64,000 nt of DNA from Himantopus leucocephalus (Eukaryota; Chordata; Aves; Charadriiformes; Recurvirostridae), in the NCBI GenBank assembly GCA_003993805.1, contig RSEF01000002.1:74938411-75002410 (forward strand), given 5' to 3'. Below, in pieces: positions 21,126 through 33,200 of the stretch (positions are counted from its first letter, which is position 1; each line of letters starts with the position of its first letter). The position numbers were made by a program, and so were the translations under genes. The notes under the pieces were generated by a model. It saw only the letters and a program-made list of their open reading frames with translations. It was not told where the DNA came from and searched no databases.

Positions 21126-24100
21126 TACAACCTTGGATCTAGTTGCAAGCTCTGCTCCATAAAAGTGGTGTTTATTTTAAAGATTTTGCTGCTGCCTTCT
21201 GCAGCCTCTTCCCCGTCACAGAGGCAAGGAGCACCAGAGGGTTTGCCCTGCAGGGTACCAACAGCTTGGCACTTTGCGTTGCGTGGCTGGAGGGTCACTG
21301 AGCCTGGTGTCACCTGGCCAGGAGCAGAGTTGCTCCTCTGCTGCTAGTGACCTTGTGGTAGTGACCCGGCCCTTAGGAAGAGGTGCCGCTGTTTCTGTGT
21401 AGATAGCAACTATTACACTGCTGGGATAGTAGTTTAGCTAGGACAGTGAAATGATGACCCTTGTTTGGGCTCGCTCAGCACCGCCACTGTACAAATAGTA
21501 CTTATTTGGCATCAAATGGAGTCCTGGCTGAATCGGCTGGCACAGAGGCTGGGCTGGGCGCAAGTTCTCCCAGCGTGGGGATGGAGCCCCTCTGAGGCAT
21601 CAAAACACACAAATCCTTCCTGCCAGCTTCATCCCTGCCCATTTTTCCTTTCTGTCTTGGACATCGTCTCCTCTCCGAGTTCATCTGGAAGCATTTCTTT
21701 CCAATGTTTCTAGAATCCCAGAAGGGAGCTTAATCGCTTCAGCATCCTCCTCATGCAAAGCGTACCTGGGGTGCCGGATGGCTGAATAACCTCTCATGCA
21801 CTGAAAGCCATTAGCATTTGAATTAGTGACATGAGGATAACAGGCGATTATCCCATTTAACAGCTGTTGAGTGCTGTTAAAGGGACACCTTCAAGGAGGA
21901 GCAACAAAAATGTAGTGGATTTTTCTTTTTTAGTAAGGGCTTCCCTGCCTTGTATGAATACTGACATCCTCTCATGTTTGAAAAGTGGTGCAGTTTCTAC
22001 AGGGACATCTTATAATCTTTAAACGTCTTCCCTGTAGAGAGCTGGAAACCTAAATACACCCACAGCATGCCAGCAGACAATAGTGAGAAAGTGGAACTGT
22101 CCCCAAACAGAAAGAGAAGTGGCCCCCGGTATTTGGGAGCCAAAGCCAAACGTAAAGGGAAGCAGTCATAAGAAAGCTGCAAGAAGAAGCAAAAGTTAAA
22201 GCATCCCCTCTGCTCTGGAGTGCTTCAGCCGTAAGGGATGTGCATAGGATGGGCCTGACTTTGGTGGAAATGTGGCTGTTTCAAGAGGCAGGACGAGCCA
22301 GGCACCAGTTAGAACCCCCAGAGTAGTATAAAGGATGAGCAAAAAATCCTTTCCCTGAGGGTTTGGCTTGATGCAGAGAAGTGCATTTTGAAAATGTAGG
22401 ATCTATCATACTTATATCATAAGAAAATCTTTCTGTACGTAGGGCATTTTTTCAAAAGAAGACTTAAGTGAGCAGGAATTATTACAGTTATTAGAGTAGG
22501 TGATGCTGCAATACAGATAAATCACTGTCATGGTCCATGACTCCATTTCTCTTGACAGTGTGTTAAGCAGAAGACAAAATACTGGTCCTTGTCATCACAA
22601 GGAAGCGTTGTCTGGACTCCCGCCTCAAAGATGATAAAACATAACTCCCCCTGTCTCCCACTTAGAGTCTCAAACATGACTTATTTTGAGGCTCTGCCTT
22701 TTACACTAAGCTGAACAAGCTGAGGATGCTGCAGTTTCACAAGGATTCATCCTATGCCAGCTCCCACTGGGGTGCTGGTGACTGGCCTCCCAGTCTTTCA
22801 GAAGGTCTGACCCCTCATTCAGGTGCGTTGCTGATGCCCGACCGCCTTTCTGGAAGCTGTCTCAGACTGGTGCCCCGAGATGTGTGTGGAAAGTTGGCTT
22901 CCACTCCTCCCCCAGACAGCAGCACCTCACAGAAAACGGAGGTAAAACCCCCAGGCTTTCATCCTCAGCAGAGAGTAAAAGGGGCACAGCGACATGGGCA
23001 AAGTGAAGTGGCTTTTTTGTACCCATGTGGTGCTTTTGGGAGGGCAGAAGTGCTGTGCTGGATCAAGGCAGCAGTGCCGAGTACCCAGGGCCTTTGGGCC
23101 AAGGCAAAACACTTCACGTGAGACAATTAAGGGTTAAGCTGCCTGGAGAGGGACCTTCCTCCCAACCATCAGTGACCAGCATCACATTCTGAGACCTGAG
23201 GGGTCATATCCTTCTCAAAGCTAACTGGCAAAGCTACCTCTCCCCTCATGTGAGGCTCTGTGCTGAGCCCTAAGCCAGGGCACGGTGTGCCTTGGGGCAG
23301 GTTAACCCTGCAGGGTGAGAAAATCAGTTTAAGATGGTGAGGTTGTCCCTGGGGCAGAAGTGATGAGAGTGGACAAACAGAAATATTTCTCTAGCATTTT
23401 CTGTGCAACTGGCTGGTTTGACTTCCTCTAGGCTTGAGGGACGTAAACATTTTCTAACAGGCCAGAGGAGTCTATGAGGTAAAAGATTTTTCCACGGCTT
23501 TTCCATCTCTTTCAATACCTTTTTTGTTATCTGTCTCTCTAATCTCTTCTTTCTCTTTCCATAAACATCCTTTGAGGTAGGTGCAGTGGCAATACCCGAG
23601 CACTGGTGACGATATAGAAACATTTATAATTTTAATAACATCCTTCTTATTATTTCCACCCAAATAATTTTTACTGTCTGTGATGACCACTTATGGTCTA
23701 ACTAATGTAAGCGGTATTTCCATACAAAGTAGTGGTACCAAGAAAGATGAAGATATCTGTTTTTAAGGTTACTTGTTTCTAAGTAGGCCTTTTTCATACC
23801 ATCCTTGCCGCTTATCTGACCATTAAATCTGCAAATACATGCGAATGGTATTTACTGTGTTGTTACATGTACCTCGAAGCAGATGGTGAGCCCGTACCAA
23901 AGCTCACATTTTTACACCTTTATGCAACATCTGGGGAGCTGGATTAAATTTCTGCCTGGCTTGGGGCTTCACACAGAGATCCGCCTCTATGGCAAGCGCC
24001 TCACAACTGCTGCCAATCCCGACCGCGTTATTTTGGGGTATTTTCGGGGTATGTTGACAACACTTCATCCACCTCCCTGTCTTTCGCCATTCTCCCCCCC

Positions 24101-24990
24101 TGCCAAGTAATATTTCCAAAGAGGCCAAGGTTTTGAGCCATCGCTGTGTGCATTGCTGGTCACCTGGATGTCCTCCTGCTTTTTCCATACTAGGTGGCCT
24201 GGTTCAGTTGATATTGCAGCATCCCCACGCGCTGCGCATGGGCTGTACAGCAAGGCGGATGCAGGGAGCTGGGGGCGCTGCAGGACCGAGCCCAGGGCAG
24301 AGGGCTGAGCCACCTTTGCCCACCCACATGGGAAAAGGAGTGGGAAGCATATCTCATGGCTCTAGGACATGAGCTGAGCCTGTAGAAAGACTCCTCGTGA
24401 CATTAAACCATCCGAAGGGCCGTTGTTAATCACCGTAAGGAGATCAGGCAGGTCTGTCCTGTAACCAGGGCTAGCAGCAGACTGTGGGGCTCGGGTGACA
24501 CTGAGGACACCAGGAGCTGCTTTGACTCATCCACAGGCAGAGCAGGAAGGAGAGGGTGATGGCAGAAGGGCTTCCCAAGCCAGGGCCTGAACTGCAGCCT
24601 GTTTGAGAGATGCTGAAGCCCACTTGCCGTTGCCACACAGGGTCAGTGCCTAATCCTGCGGGCATCCCTGCTGTGCCATAGCCACTGGCAGGGCAAGGGT
24701 CCATGTCAGCCCACAGGCTGTGCTGCTGACCCTCGTGGTTTGTCCTGCAGGCTCACACGCTGCTTCCAGACATAGCGTTTCCTTTACCAGGCCTCTATGC
24801 ATCCCCTGCTCAAAGCCTGTGGGGTTAAATGTGTGAGATGGGTGTTGCCAGCAAAAGTGAAACCCACCTGTGGAGTTTCCTTGGGAGAATCCTCCCTGCC
24901 GAGTTCAGGAGTGAAGCAGCACTGAAACCTACTCATGTTTCCTTGGGCAACACCCAGGCCCGGGGAAAATCTCCCAGGAGATCACCCTCA

Positions 24991-25004
24991 AACACACACA
25001 CACG
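24991..25004. repeat. Short CA microsatellite
   Basis: About six uninterrupted CA units in otherwise unique DNA. Confidence 0.85.
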
Positions 25005-25557
25005 CAGCCCTCATCCTGAAGCTCTGCCCTTCTGCTTACCACCCAAGAGCAGAGGATTGTTAAGCATAAAGGATTCATGCACTGAAATTTGACCTGCACG
25101 GTGTGGATGTCTTCTTCTGGCATTGTTACCGTAGGTCCCCTTTTCGGAGAGGTGTACAATGTGTCTGAGATTTGCTTTGGGACGAGATGAATTGCACCTT
25201 CATTACATCTGTTTCTTGAATGGATCTGACATCTTTGTATGGCCAGATGAATTCCTTCACCCCACAAAGCCACCTTTCTTATCTCTGCAGCCTTCATTGC
25301 CATTCCTCCCCTGCAGCACCCACACTAATTTTCATCATCTTTCCTCTCTTTTTATCACTTTGTTTTTTGGGGGCCTAAGCTATGGCTCACTCCTTCCCAT
25401 CCGTGTGGTCCTTCTTTCTCCTGCATAGTGCCTCATGGTGTCAGTCTCCCCTCCTTGGAGCCTGTGCTTCTCCACGATGCTGTGTGTCTTTCTGCCTGTT
25501 TTTCACTGGCATAATGTATTGCAATCACCAATCTTCCTACGCACAGATCCTCACAGA

Positions 25558-25630
25558 CTCTCCTCCCCACATCCTCTCTTTTCCTCTCTTTTCTTTTTTC
25601 TCGTTTTTTCTCCTCTTTCTTCCCCTGGGC
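25558..25630. repeat. Pyrimidine-rich tract
   Basis: A T/C-rich stretch built from CTCTTTTC-like words. It is low complexity and explains the leucine-, serine- and phenylalanine-rich chance frames that cross it. Confidence 0.8.
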
Positions 25631-26904
25631 AACAGCTTGCTGCCTCTTTGCTCAGCTTGGTCCTTTGGGAAACACCCATGCTCGTTCCCCCAAGCTCTGC
25701 CTGCACAGCAGGCTCCAGCGCAACATGCCATGACCCAGCTTATCTCCCAGCCAGCCAGCAGCCAAGCACTGGTGGAACAGATCTTCATGGGCAGAAGAAG
25801 GAGCTTTATTGGAAAGATCCTTAGCTGATGTAACTTGTCATTTTAGAGGGGAAAACAGGTTTTGGGATGCGTAGTCCTGACACTCTGCAAACAATAGACC
25901 TCCCTGGGATTCACTGGGCTTCTTTCTCTCTACGTTCCCCACCGTGGCCAAGGCCAGGCACAGGAGTACCCATTGCACGTCCCCTGTGTCCTTGACCAAG
26001 CACAGGACTCCTCAGGGCCCTTTCTCCAGCAGCTGCTGAGTGCAGGGATCCATTTATAACCTTATATCCATCACACAGAGGTGGCACGGAGAGTAGGTAA
26101 ACTGAAACCCTGCTCTGAAACCCTGGAGCATGATGCAGAGCAGTGAGCTCAGCTGGGAAGCTCAGCAAGGTTGGGGCCTGTTCTCCCATCTAGCGTTGGA
26201 CTTGTTTAACTGGGGCTGGACCTTCTTTTAAACTAACCCCCTGGCCCCCAGTGCCCCAACAAGCCCTTTGTCTTCTGCTGCTTCAGACCTAGCAACGGGA
26301 ACTGCTGGGGAGAGAACAACTTCAGGCCACAGGCTGTTTTCCTTTGTGGCTGAGGAGATGCTGTGTTTATTACCTCTTTCCGTGAGAAAACACAATTCCC
26401 CAGGGTAGCTGCACTCTGACACTGTCCCACTGTTACAACAACGGCTGACAGATGCTTTTTCAGCTCTTGGGCAATATTCAGGCCGTGTTGGTAGTGAGAT
26501 ACAACAGAGCAAGGAGTCATACAGGTCAAGGAGAGCTGTCTGGTGAAAATGGCAGTGTTTGGAAAGAGGGTGTTTCCCTAGGCACCACCTCAGAGATGTC
26601 TGTCATTTATTTCAGATTTAATCAGGGTACCAGTGGCAGCACTGATGCAGACTAAGTCTCAGTTCAAAAAAACACGTGACTCCACATAGGGCACCCACGT
26701 TTGAATGCATGGACATCTGCTGGTTTACCTCCAGACCAGAGAGAGCAGTGCCTATTATTTCTTCCTGCCATGGGAGACATTGCGAAGGTCTGCAAACAGC
26801 CTTTGCATAGCCAGAGTGTGCAGTGAGTACACTCTGGACATCGGTCCTGTGGCTCTCAGCTTGGGGGTGCCAGCATGGTGGTGTTTCTGGAAGCGTGGCT
26901 TCAC

Positions 26905-27240
26905 ATTGTATTATAAATACTTAAAGGGAGGGTGCCAGGAGGATGGGAACAGTCTTTTTTCAGCGGTGCCCAGTGATAGGACGAGGTAACGGGCACAAAC
27001 TTGAACATAGGAAGTTCCATCTAAACATGAGGAGGAACTTCTTTACTTTGAGGGTGGCAGAGCACTGGAACAGGCTGCGCAGAGAGGTTGTGGAGTCTCC
27101 CACTCTGGAGACATTCAAAACCCGCCTGGACGGCTGTCCTGTGCAACCTGCTCTAGGTGACCCTGCTCTGGCAGGGGGGTTGGACTAGATGGTCTCCAGA
27201 GGTCCCTTCCAACCCTGACCATTCTGTGATTCTGTGATTG
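26905..27240 (+). mobile_element. CR1 LINE 3' end, 5'-truncated, well preserved
   Basis: The + strand reads through the full conserved CR1 3' segment. It starts with TATAAATACTTAAAGGGAGGG (about 26912-26932), continues with the AGGAAGTTCCATCTAAACATGAG block near 27010, then CACTGGAACAGGCTGC, then GGGGGGTTGGACTAGATGGTC near 27175-27196. It ends with the ATTCTGTG tail repeated about twice at 27221-27240. CR1 elements are non-LTR retrotransposons that copy by target-primed reverse transcription and are usually 5'-truncated, as here. The copy is close to my memory of avian CR1 consensus, so it is the youngest insertion in the window. The 81-codon frame across it (26943-27188) is element-derived, not a host gene. 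Confidence 0.93.
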
Positions 27241-30200
27241 CACTGATTTACCGCTGCCCTGCTCTCAAACGCACACAGGCATCTGTGGGAGAGGGGAGAT
27301 ACCCCTCCCCGCACAGGCATCAGATGGATGATGGCGTGTGGTTGACTGGGGGCCAGGGGGGGAAAGGAATGCAGCATCTCCTGGTGACTGAGAAAGCTTG
27401 GGTGGTTTTGCACATAGGAAGCTCCTTTACATGTGTTTCCTCCCACCGCCTGGCCTTTTGTTTTTCAGCCATGCTTGATGCTGGCGTTGGAAAGCTGAAC
27501 TCCCCAAAAGTGAACTTCCTCTCCTACTATAAACTGACCCTCGGGGGTTGCTATAGTGACTGCAGAGCGGCCAGCGAGCTGTGTAAACACTCCCTCCCGC
27601 TTCCCATCCCACTGTGCCTGAGAGGCCGAGCCGCGGGATGTGCGCAGCAACCTGGATTATGCAGGCAGTTGTGAAATGCAAACCCAACCATCCCTCTGCT
27701 TCCTCCCCGCTTCCCCCGCGGGGAGGCAAAGGCAGCAGGCTGGCAGCAGGCACAAACACGCCCGCCTCTGACGAATTCGGGCACACGGTGTGGTGCTGCA
27801 GAAACCAAACCCAGACGCTCACCTGGGGAGGTTGAGCAAGTTGGGGAAATGTATGGTGCAACCGGATCCTCTGTAACATCTCATTCCCGTGGCCTCGCTA
27901 ACTGTTGAGCTTCCAGCTGTGCGGGGGGAGCCGTGTGGTACGCGCACTCTCACAGCTCCTTCCCTGTAATTAATTCAAACAATCGACCGAGTGTGAAATC
28001 CATCGGTTTCTGGGTCCTCTGTTGCTCGCTTTGATGTCAGCCCTTCATCTTTCATTTTCTTCTTCCTTTTTTCAAAAACGCATTTCATTAAAGTCTGTAG
28101 CTGACTCTCTGAGTCACTTTCCAAATGCTGATGCTTGTGTGTGACTGTATCCATCCCTGTAAAAACAGGTCAGACATTTCAGCAGCAGTAGCCTGGGCAA
28201 CACACTGAAGCACCCAGGGAGGTGTTTCCCAAGCAGAGCGGGGTATGCATCCCCTAGGGCTACTGCAGATGTTCTTCCAAAATGGCAGGTACTGCCTAGC
28301 CAGGGATTTTGTGAGAAGTGAGTGAAACCATCCTTCCAGGAGGAAACAATCAGCTCTGCTCCCGCCACCTCTGATTTCCAGCACCACCAGGCTAATGCAG
28401 TTACCAACCCTGTCTCATTAAAGAGGCCTCCCCTTCCCCGCTGCCCCCACCCCAACACCCTGTCCTGCCCTCGCCCACGGCACTGCCCAGTGGTGGCTCG
28501 CCTGGACCCCGCTCCCTCTCCCCACGCCTGCAGCCGGGTCTGGTGTAGGCAGGCAGAAGGACCCCAGCCCCGAGCCGCCGCGATGCATTGAGATGCATCT
28601 TGCTGGGTTCACAGGGCAAGTGGCGTCTTCAAGAGAAAAGGCTGCTGTCCCACCACCAACAGGCATGCGACTGCTTCAAAAAGTGCAAAGCACATCACCT
28701 CAAAGGTTCGTAAAATGATGCCCCTGCTCCGTGCCGTCAGGAGGGCCTGTTCAGAAGTGCCAGGCATCCTGCAAAACACCCGCCTACGCCAGCTGCCAGT
28801 ACACATTTGTTTTATCGTTAAGAGACTTCCTGGCATGAGGAAGGATGGATTTGTGCCATCCCCTCTTCATGTGCCTGGGTGTCACTGACCAAGCTGATCG
28901 ATATGTACCTTTGACCAGACACCTGGCTACACAGTCCCAGGCTGTCCCCCGAATTCCCATCCTTTCTGCTGCATCCGAGAGTGCACACAGCCTCTGATAG
29001 CAAAGACACTGGCAGAGGTAGGAGACAAGGAGGTTTCTGGAAGAGTGTAATCCTAAACATGTCCCTATAACCCCAGCCTGTGACTCGGAGCTGGGGGGAT
29101 GCAGAGGGCCATTGCGGCCCACTCATCCACCGCAGCGAGTCATTATGCCCCAAAGAGGAAAGGAGCCATAAAGACTCACTCCGATCGCTGTGAATGATGG
29201 CAATGGGACATGTCGCACAACATACACTAAATCAAAGGCAATTCTGTTCTGCAATACATTACAATACCCAGTCCCTATAGCGTCTCACTTAACAGATGGC
29301 AGGAGCTGAGTCTGATTAAAGAGGGTTTTCTGGATCACTCGCAGAGACAACCGAGAGACAGGCAGAGGTATAAAGCGACACACAGCTCGGAGCACCTTCT
29401 AGATCTCGGCGGGTTTGCACTTCTCTGTTCACACTACGCCAGCCTCGATATGGCATTTAAAAATAAATCAGCTGAATTAGTCAGCGTTGAGTACATGGTC
29501 TTTCCTGATCCTGTCAAAGGAGCTGCTGGACTCTCCACTGCTGGCTCTGAGAGCGTCCCAGCGTCGAGCAGTGCTGTGAGCCTGCCTGTGCTCCATGCAG
29601 AAAATGTGGCGAAACCGGTAATGTGATAATGACACTGATGCGCCCTTTTTCCCTGGAATTAACGTCACAGATATAAACGGCCTGCAAATCCCTTATTCAC
29701 GTACGGGCTTATAACGTGTGAAGTAGGGGGGAAGGGAGGCAGGAGGGAGGAGGACAAGCAAAGCAAATCTGCTTTGACAACTCTGGGAGTTCAAAGATCA
29801 CCAGTCAGGCGAATTTATCGTTTTTCTTCACAAGAAATCTTAAGCCAGCTTGGCCCTGATGAGGGATGGAACAGCCTCAAATGATGTGGCATATGAATTG
29901 TGTCCATAGAAGGGGTTAACAACCTGGACGCTTTATAAGTTATCAAAACCTCTGCAGACCTCAAGAGCCTGGGGCTCTTCTGTGCAATTTTCGGTAATTC
30001 TGCTTGGAAAGGCCAGATTTGGGGATCCCACAGAAAATGGCACCAGTTAGTTCTCCAAGCCCAGCTCCCCAGCGCCAGGGCTGCCTCTCAGCCGGACGCC
30101 TGGCGGGAGCACGAGTAGGCACCACCTGCAGCCACCTGCGGTCTTCGTGTGAGCGCAGTGTGTGCCCTAAGGAAGCCTGAAAGAAGACAGTGCAAGGGAG

Positions 30201-33200
30201 ATTTCAAGCTTTTCCTGCATCTGGCTCTGATCCAGCTGCAAACAGTCCAGGGATGCCCTTTCCAGATGTGGACTGACACCGTGGCTGTCCAGGGAAGTTG
30301 GAAATTGGCAGGGGAGGGAAGGGCAGAGGAGGGGTTGTTAGCACGGTTCAGTTTAAAAATGAGGGGAGGTTTGGGAGGAAGGATCTTCTGCAATGTCTCC
30401 ATGCTTCAGGGAGCATGTTTTTAGAGGCGCCTCTGGCTGTGGATGGCGAGTGGCCGGTCGGCGCTGCGGTCGGCTGTTGCTGCCTCCCAAAGCCGCAGCA
30501 GCATTGTCAAGCTGCAGACGTGCAGAACAGCTCACACCAAGGCTGCGCAGTCACAGGTGATCTTTCGGTCTGTACATTTTCCAGCGGAGCTGGCAGCTGC
30601 TCCTGCGGTGTGCATGCTTCGTTGGCTATCCAAAGAAGGAACTGGGCGGGCGGTGATCCAGTTGAGGCGGTTTCGAGGAGCGAAGGCAGGAAGGAAAATT
30701 ACCAACTTTGACATATGTTGCTCCCTGCAGGTCTCTCTTATTATAGCCTGGCGGGATGTCAAGGTGCACAGACACGACCCAGAGCTGCAGTACTTGATGG
30801 CTGATTCGCCTCCTGTCCCACCCCTTTCACACAGGCAGGAGTGGCAAACCCATTTCTGGCATACCAGGAAATCCTGGTTCTCGCTATTATCAAGGAGGGA
30901 GAGTGCAGTTATACAACCGCGCGCTGCCATCAGCGGGACCCGCGGGAGGGAGCGGGGGGGAATAGTTCACTTGGAAAGGAATGCTGCAGTGTAGGGCAGT
31001 GGTTTTGACATGCTGGAGTGAAACTTGGCATAGGGGAACAGAGAGAATTCGTTTGCCCGGTAGACGTGGCACTTGAACAAGAGATTAAATGAAATGGCAG
31101 TGGAAATCTTGAGAGATCTTAAGAGGCGGCTAGTTAGCACAGGGGATGTGTCTGCAGCCCTTTACGCAGGTTTCACCGTGCTGGGTGTCCGTAGCTTTCT
31201 AACAGCTATTATTTATCTGACTCTTTAGCTCTTTTGTCCCTCCAGCACACATGAGAGGCCAGCTGTGTGCATAGTCCTACCCAGGGTAGGGCCTCCAACT
31301 TGACAAGAAGAAATGAAGACCCAGGGTTCAGCAGCCTGAAGTGTTTGTCAGCCGTTTGCGATGATGGCAGAAATCTACTTACTTTTCCAAGAATATTTAT
31401 CCACTCTAGTGTGCCAGGAATAATGCAGTGTGGCATAGCAGCTATCCAGAACGATGGTAAATATTTGTTCCTGGTAAAAGTCTTCTTGCCACATGTCTTA
31501 ATTTGCAGAATATCTCCTGTCGTGGAGCAGATGGGGGGGTTGGGGATCTGGGGTGTCCTTCTGTAATGCCACTCATTAAGGATTGAGTCTTAAAGAGAGC
31601 ACTTATGTGGAAAGACTGGGAGAAACACACATGTGCATCAAGAAGCATTAGGTGTGCATTGGATTGCCACCTTTCATTCTCCCTCCTAACAAGTCCCTGC
31701 CAAGGGCTTGACATCTAAACACAAGATGTTAAACCTTCCTCTTCATGAATTCTTTCTTCTGGGGCAAGTTCCCCATCGCTCGCTTTCATGCTGTGCTTTC
31801 AGCCGTTGTTTTTGTAGTCTGTCAGCACAACCTTGAGAGAAAGGACTTTGGCTGAGAGCTGAACACACAGTACCAGCTGTACTGATTTCCATCTCCTGGT
31901 ATGAAGCAGTGGACTTTCGTACTGTGCCTTCTTCGCCTCCCCCAGCTAGGCTGAAATCTCCTGCCAAAGCTTCTGCTCTTCTGCGTGGCTGAATCGACTC
32001 GGCCACAAGAAGCTGCAGGTTTAGGCTCCCACAGCCCCTCTGTCAGGACAGGAGCCCCTTGGCAAGGCACAGGCAGCTGTGTGGGGTGAGAAGCTGAAGG
32101 CATCAGAGGAATGTTGATGTTCCAACAAACTTTGGGATGAGTGAGGGAAGCTGGAATGCATGAGAGGATCACAGAAGAGGAGGAAGCGAGCGGAAAAGGG
32201 AGATACCATGTGATAGATAGGAAGGAGAGCAGAAGGGCAGTGTAAAATCACACAGGGGATGGGCAGGATTTGAAGAGTAAGGGCAATAAAAATGAGGGAG
32301 TGTTATAAGTGCCGAACTCCCTGGGCAGATGGTAAGAAATCGGACTTCCCCCCCTCCTCATCTCTGACTTGGACTGTATTTTGAAAAGAAAACTTCCCCC
32401 AAAATATATTTCAGTGAATATCTTTTTTTGTTGTGAAATAGTCAGGTTCTTGCACTATGATTTTTCTTGTTTGCATTCCTCTGGTTATAGCGGTGAAGTA
32501 GATTAAAAACAAAAGCACCATATTTTGCACTTTGTTACGTGCTTTCCTGCCCTGGCTTTTTCTCCTTTCTGTGACTCTGGCAAGGAGAGGCGCAAAGCAC
32601 AGACTTCTACTCCTTAGCAGGGCTTTTACACTGACCTTGTCACCCGCGTAATGCAATGTTGTTACCTGGCAGTTATGATGCTCTTTAGCCTTAAACAAAG
32701 GTTTGTATGAAACACAAGCCCTTTGTGTGAATAGAGGGAAATAGGATGAAGAAATCAGGTAATGCCAGAATAGCAGCATGCCTGGAACAAAGGCTTGGAA
32801 GGGTAACGTGGGAAGGGGGATGCTCCAACCTCCTCCTCAAACATTCTCCAGGCACTGGGACACGATCCGGAAAGTCCACGTTGTCCTAGTATCACTCAGC
32901 TGTAAGGTCTCTTCATCCCATCATGTGGCCTGCAGATACTGGTGACCACTGACTCCTTTCACCTGCTTCCCCTTTGCATGGCTCGGAAAAGGGTGTAAAC
33001 CTGTATTTCCATCCTGTCTCCTCTGTTGCTGCTGTTTGTGCTTCCATAACGTACCTAGCACACCTATCTTCTCTGGCAGTGTGTTGACGGACTTTTATTT
33101 TGTATCCCAGGGGACTTGTAAGAATTAGGGTCGGCTTGACATGAGTGGAGTACTGTACAGAGATATTTACAGCTGTTTGTAACGCTTGTGTTGAGTATGA

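Larger units (their letters stand above)
19025..26904. other. No gene recognised; unique DNA with simple-sequence tracts
   Basis: This contains the T/C tract, AT and CA microsatellites and pyrimidine-rich segment listed separately. The longest open frame of the window (19695-20405, minus, 236 codons) begins at TTG rather than ATG and has no recognisable domain. I see no splice-bounded exon that I would defend. Confidence 0.55.

Noticed and set aside
26943..27188. 81-codon + strand frame with a HWNRL-type sequence
   Set aside because: It lies wholly inside the CR1 3' end and is element-derived, not a host gene.
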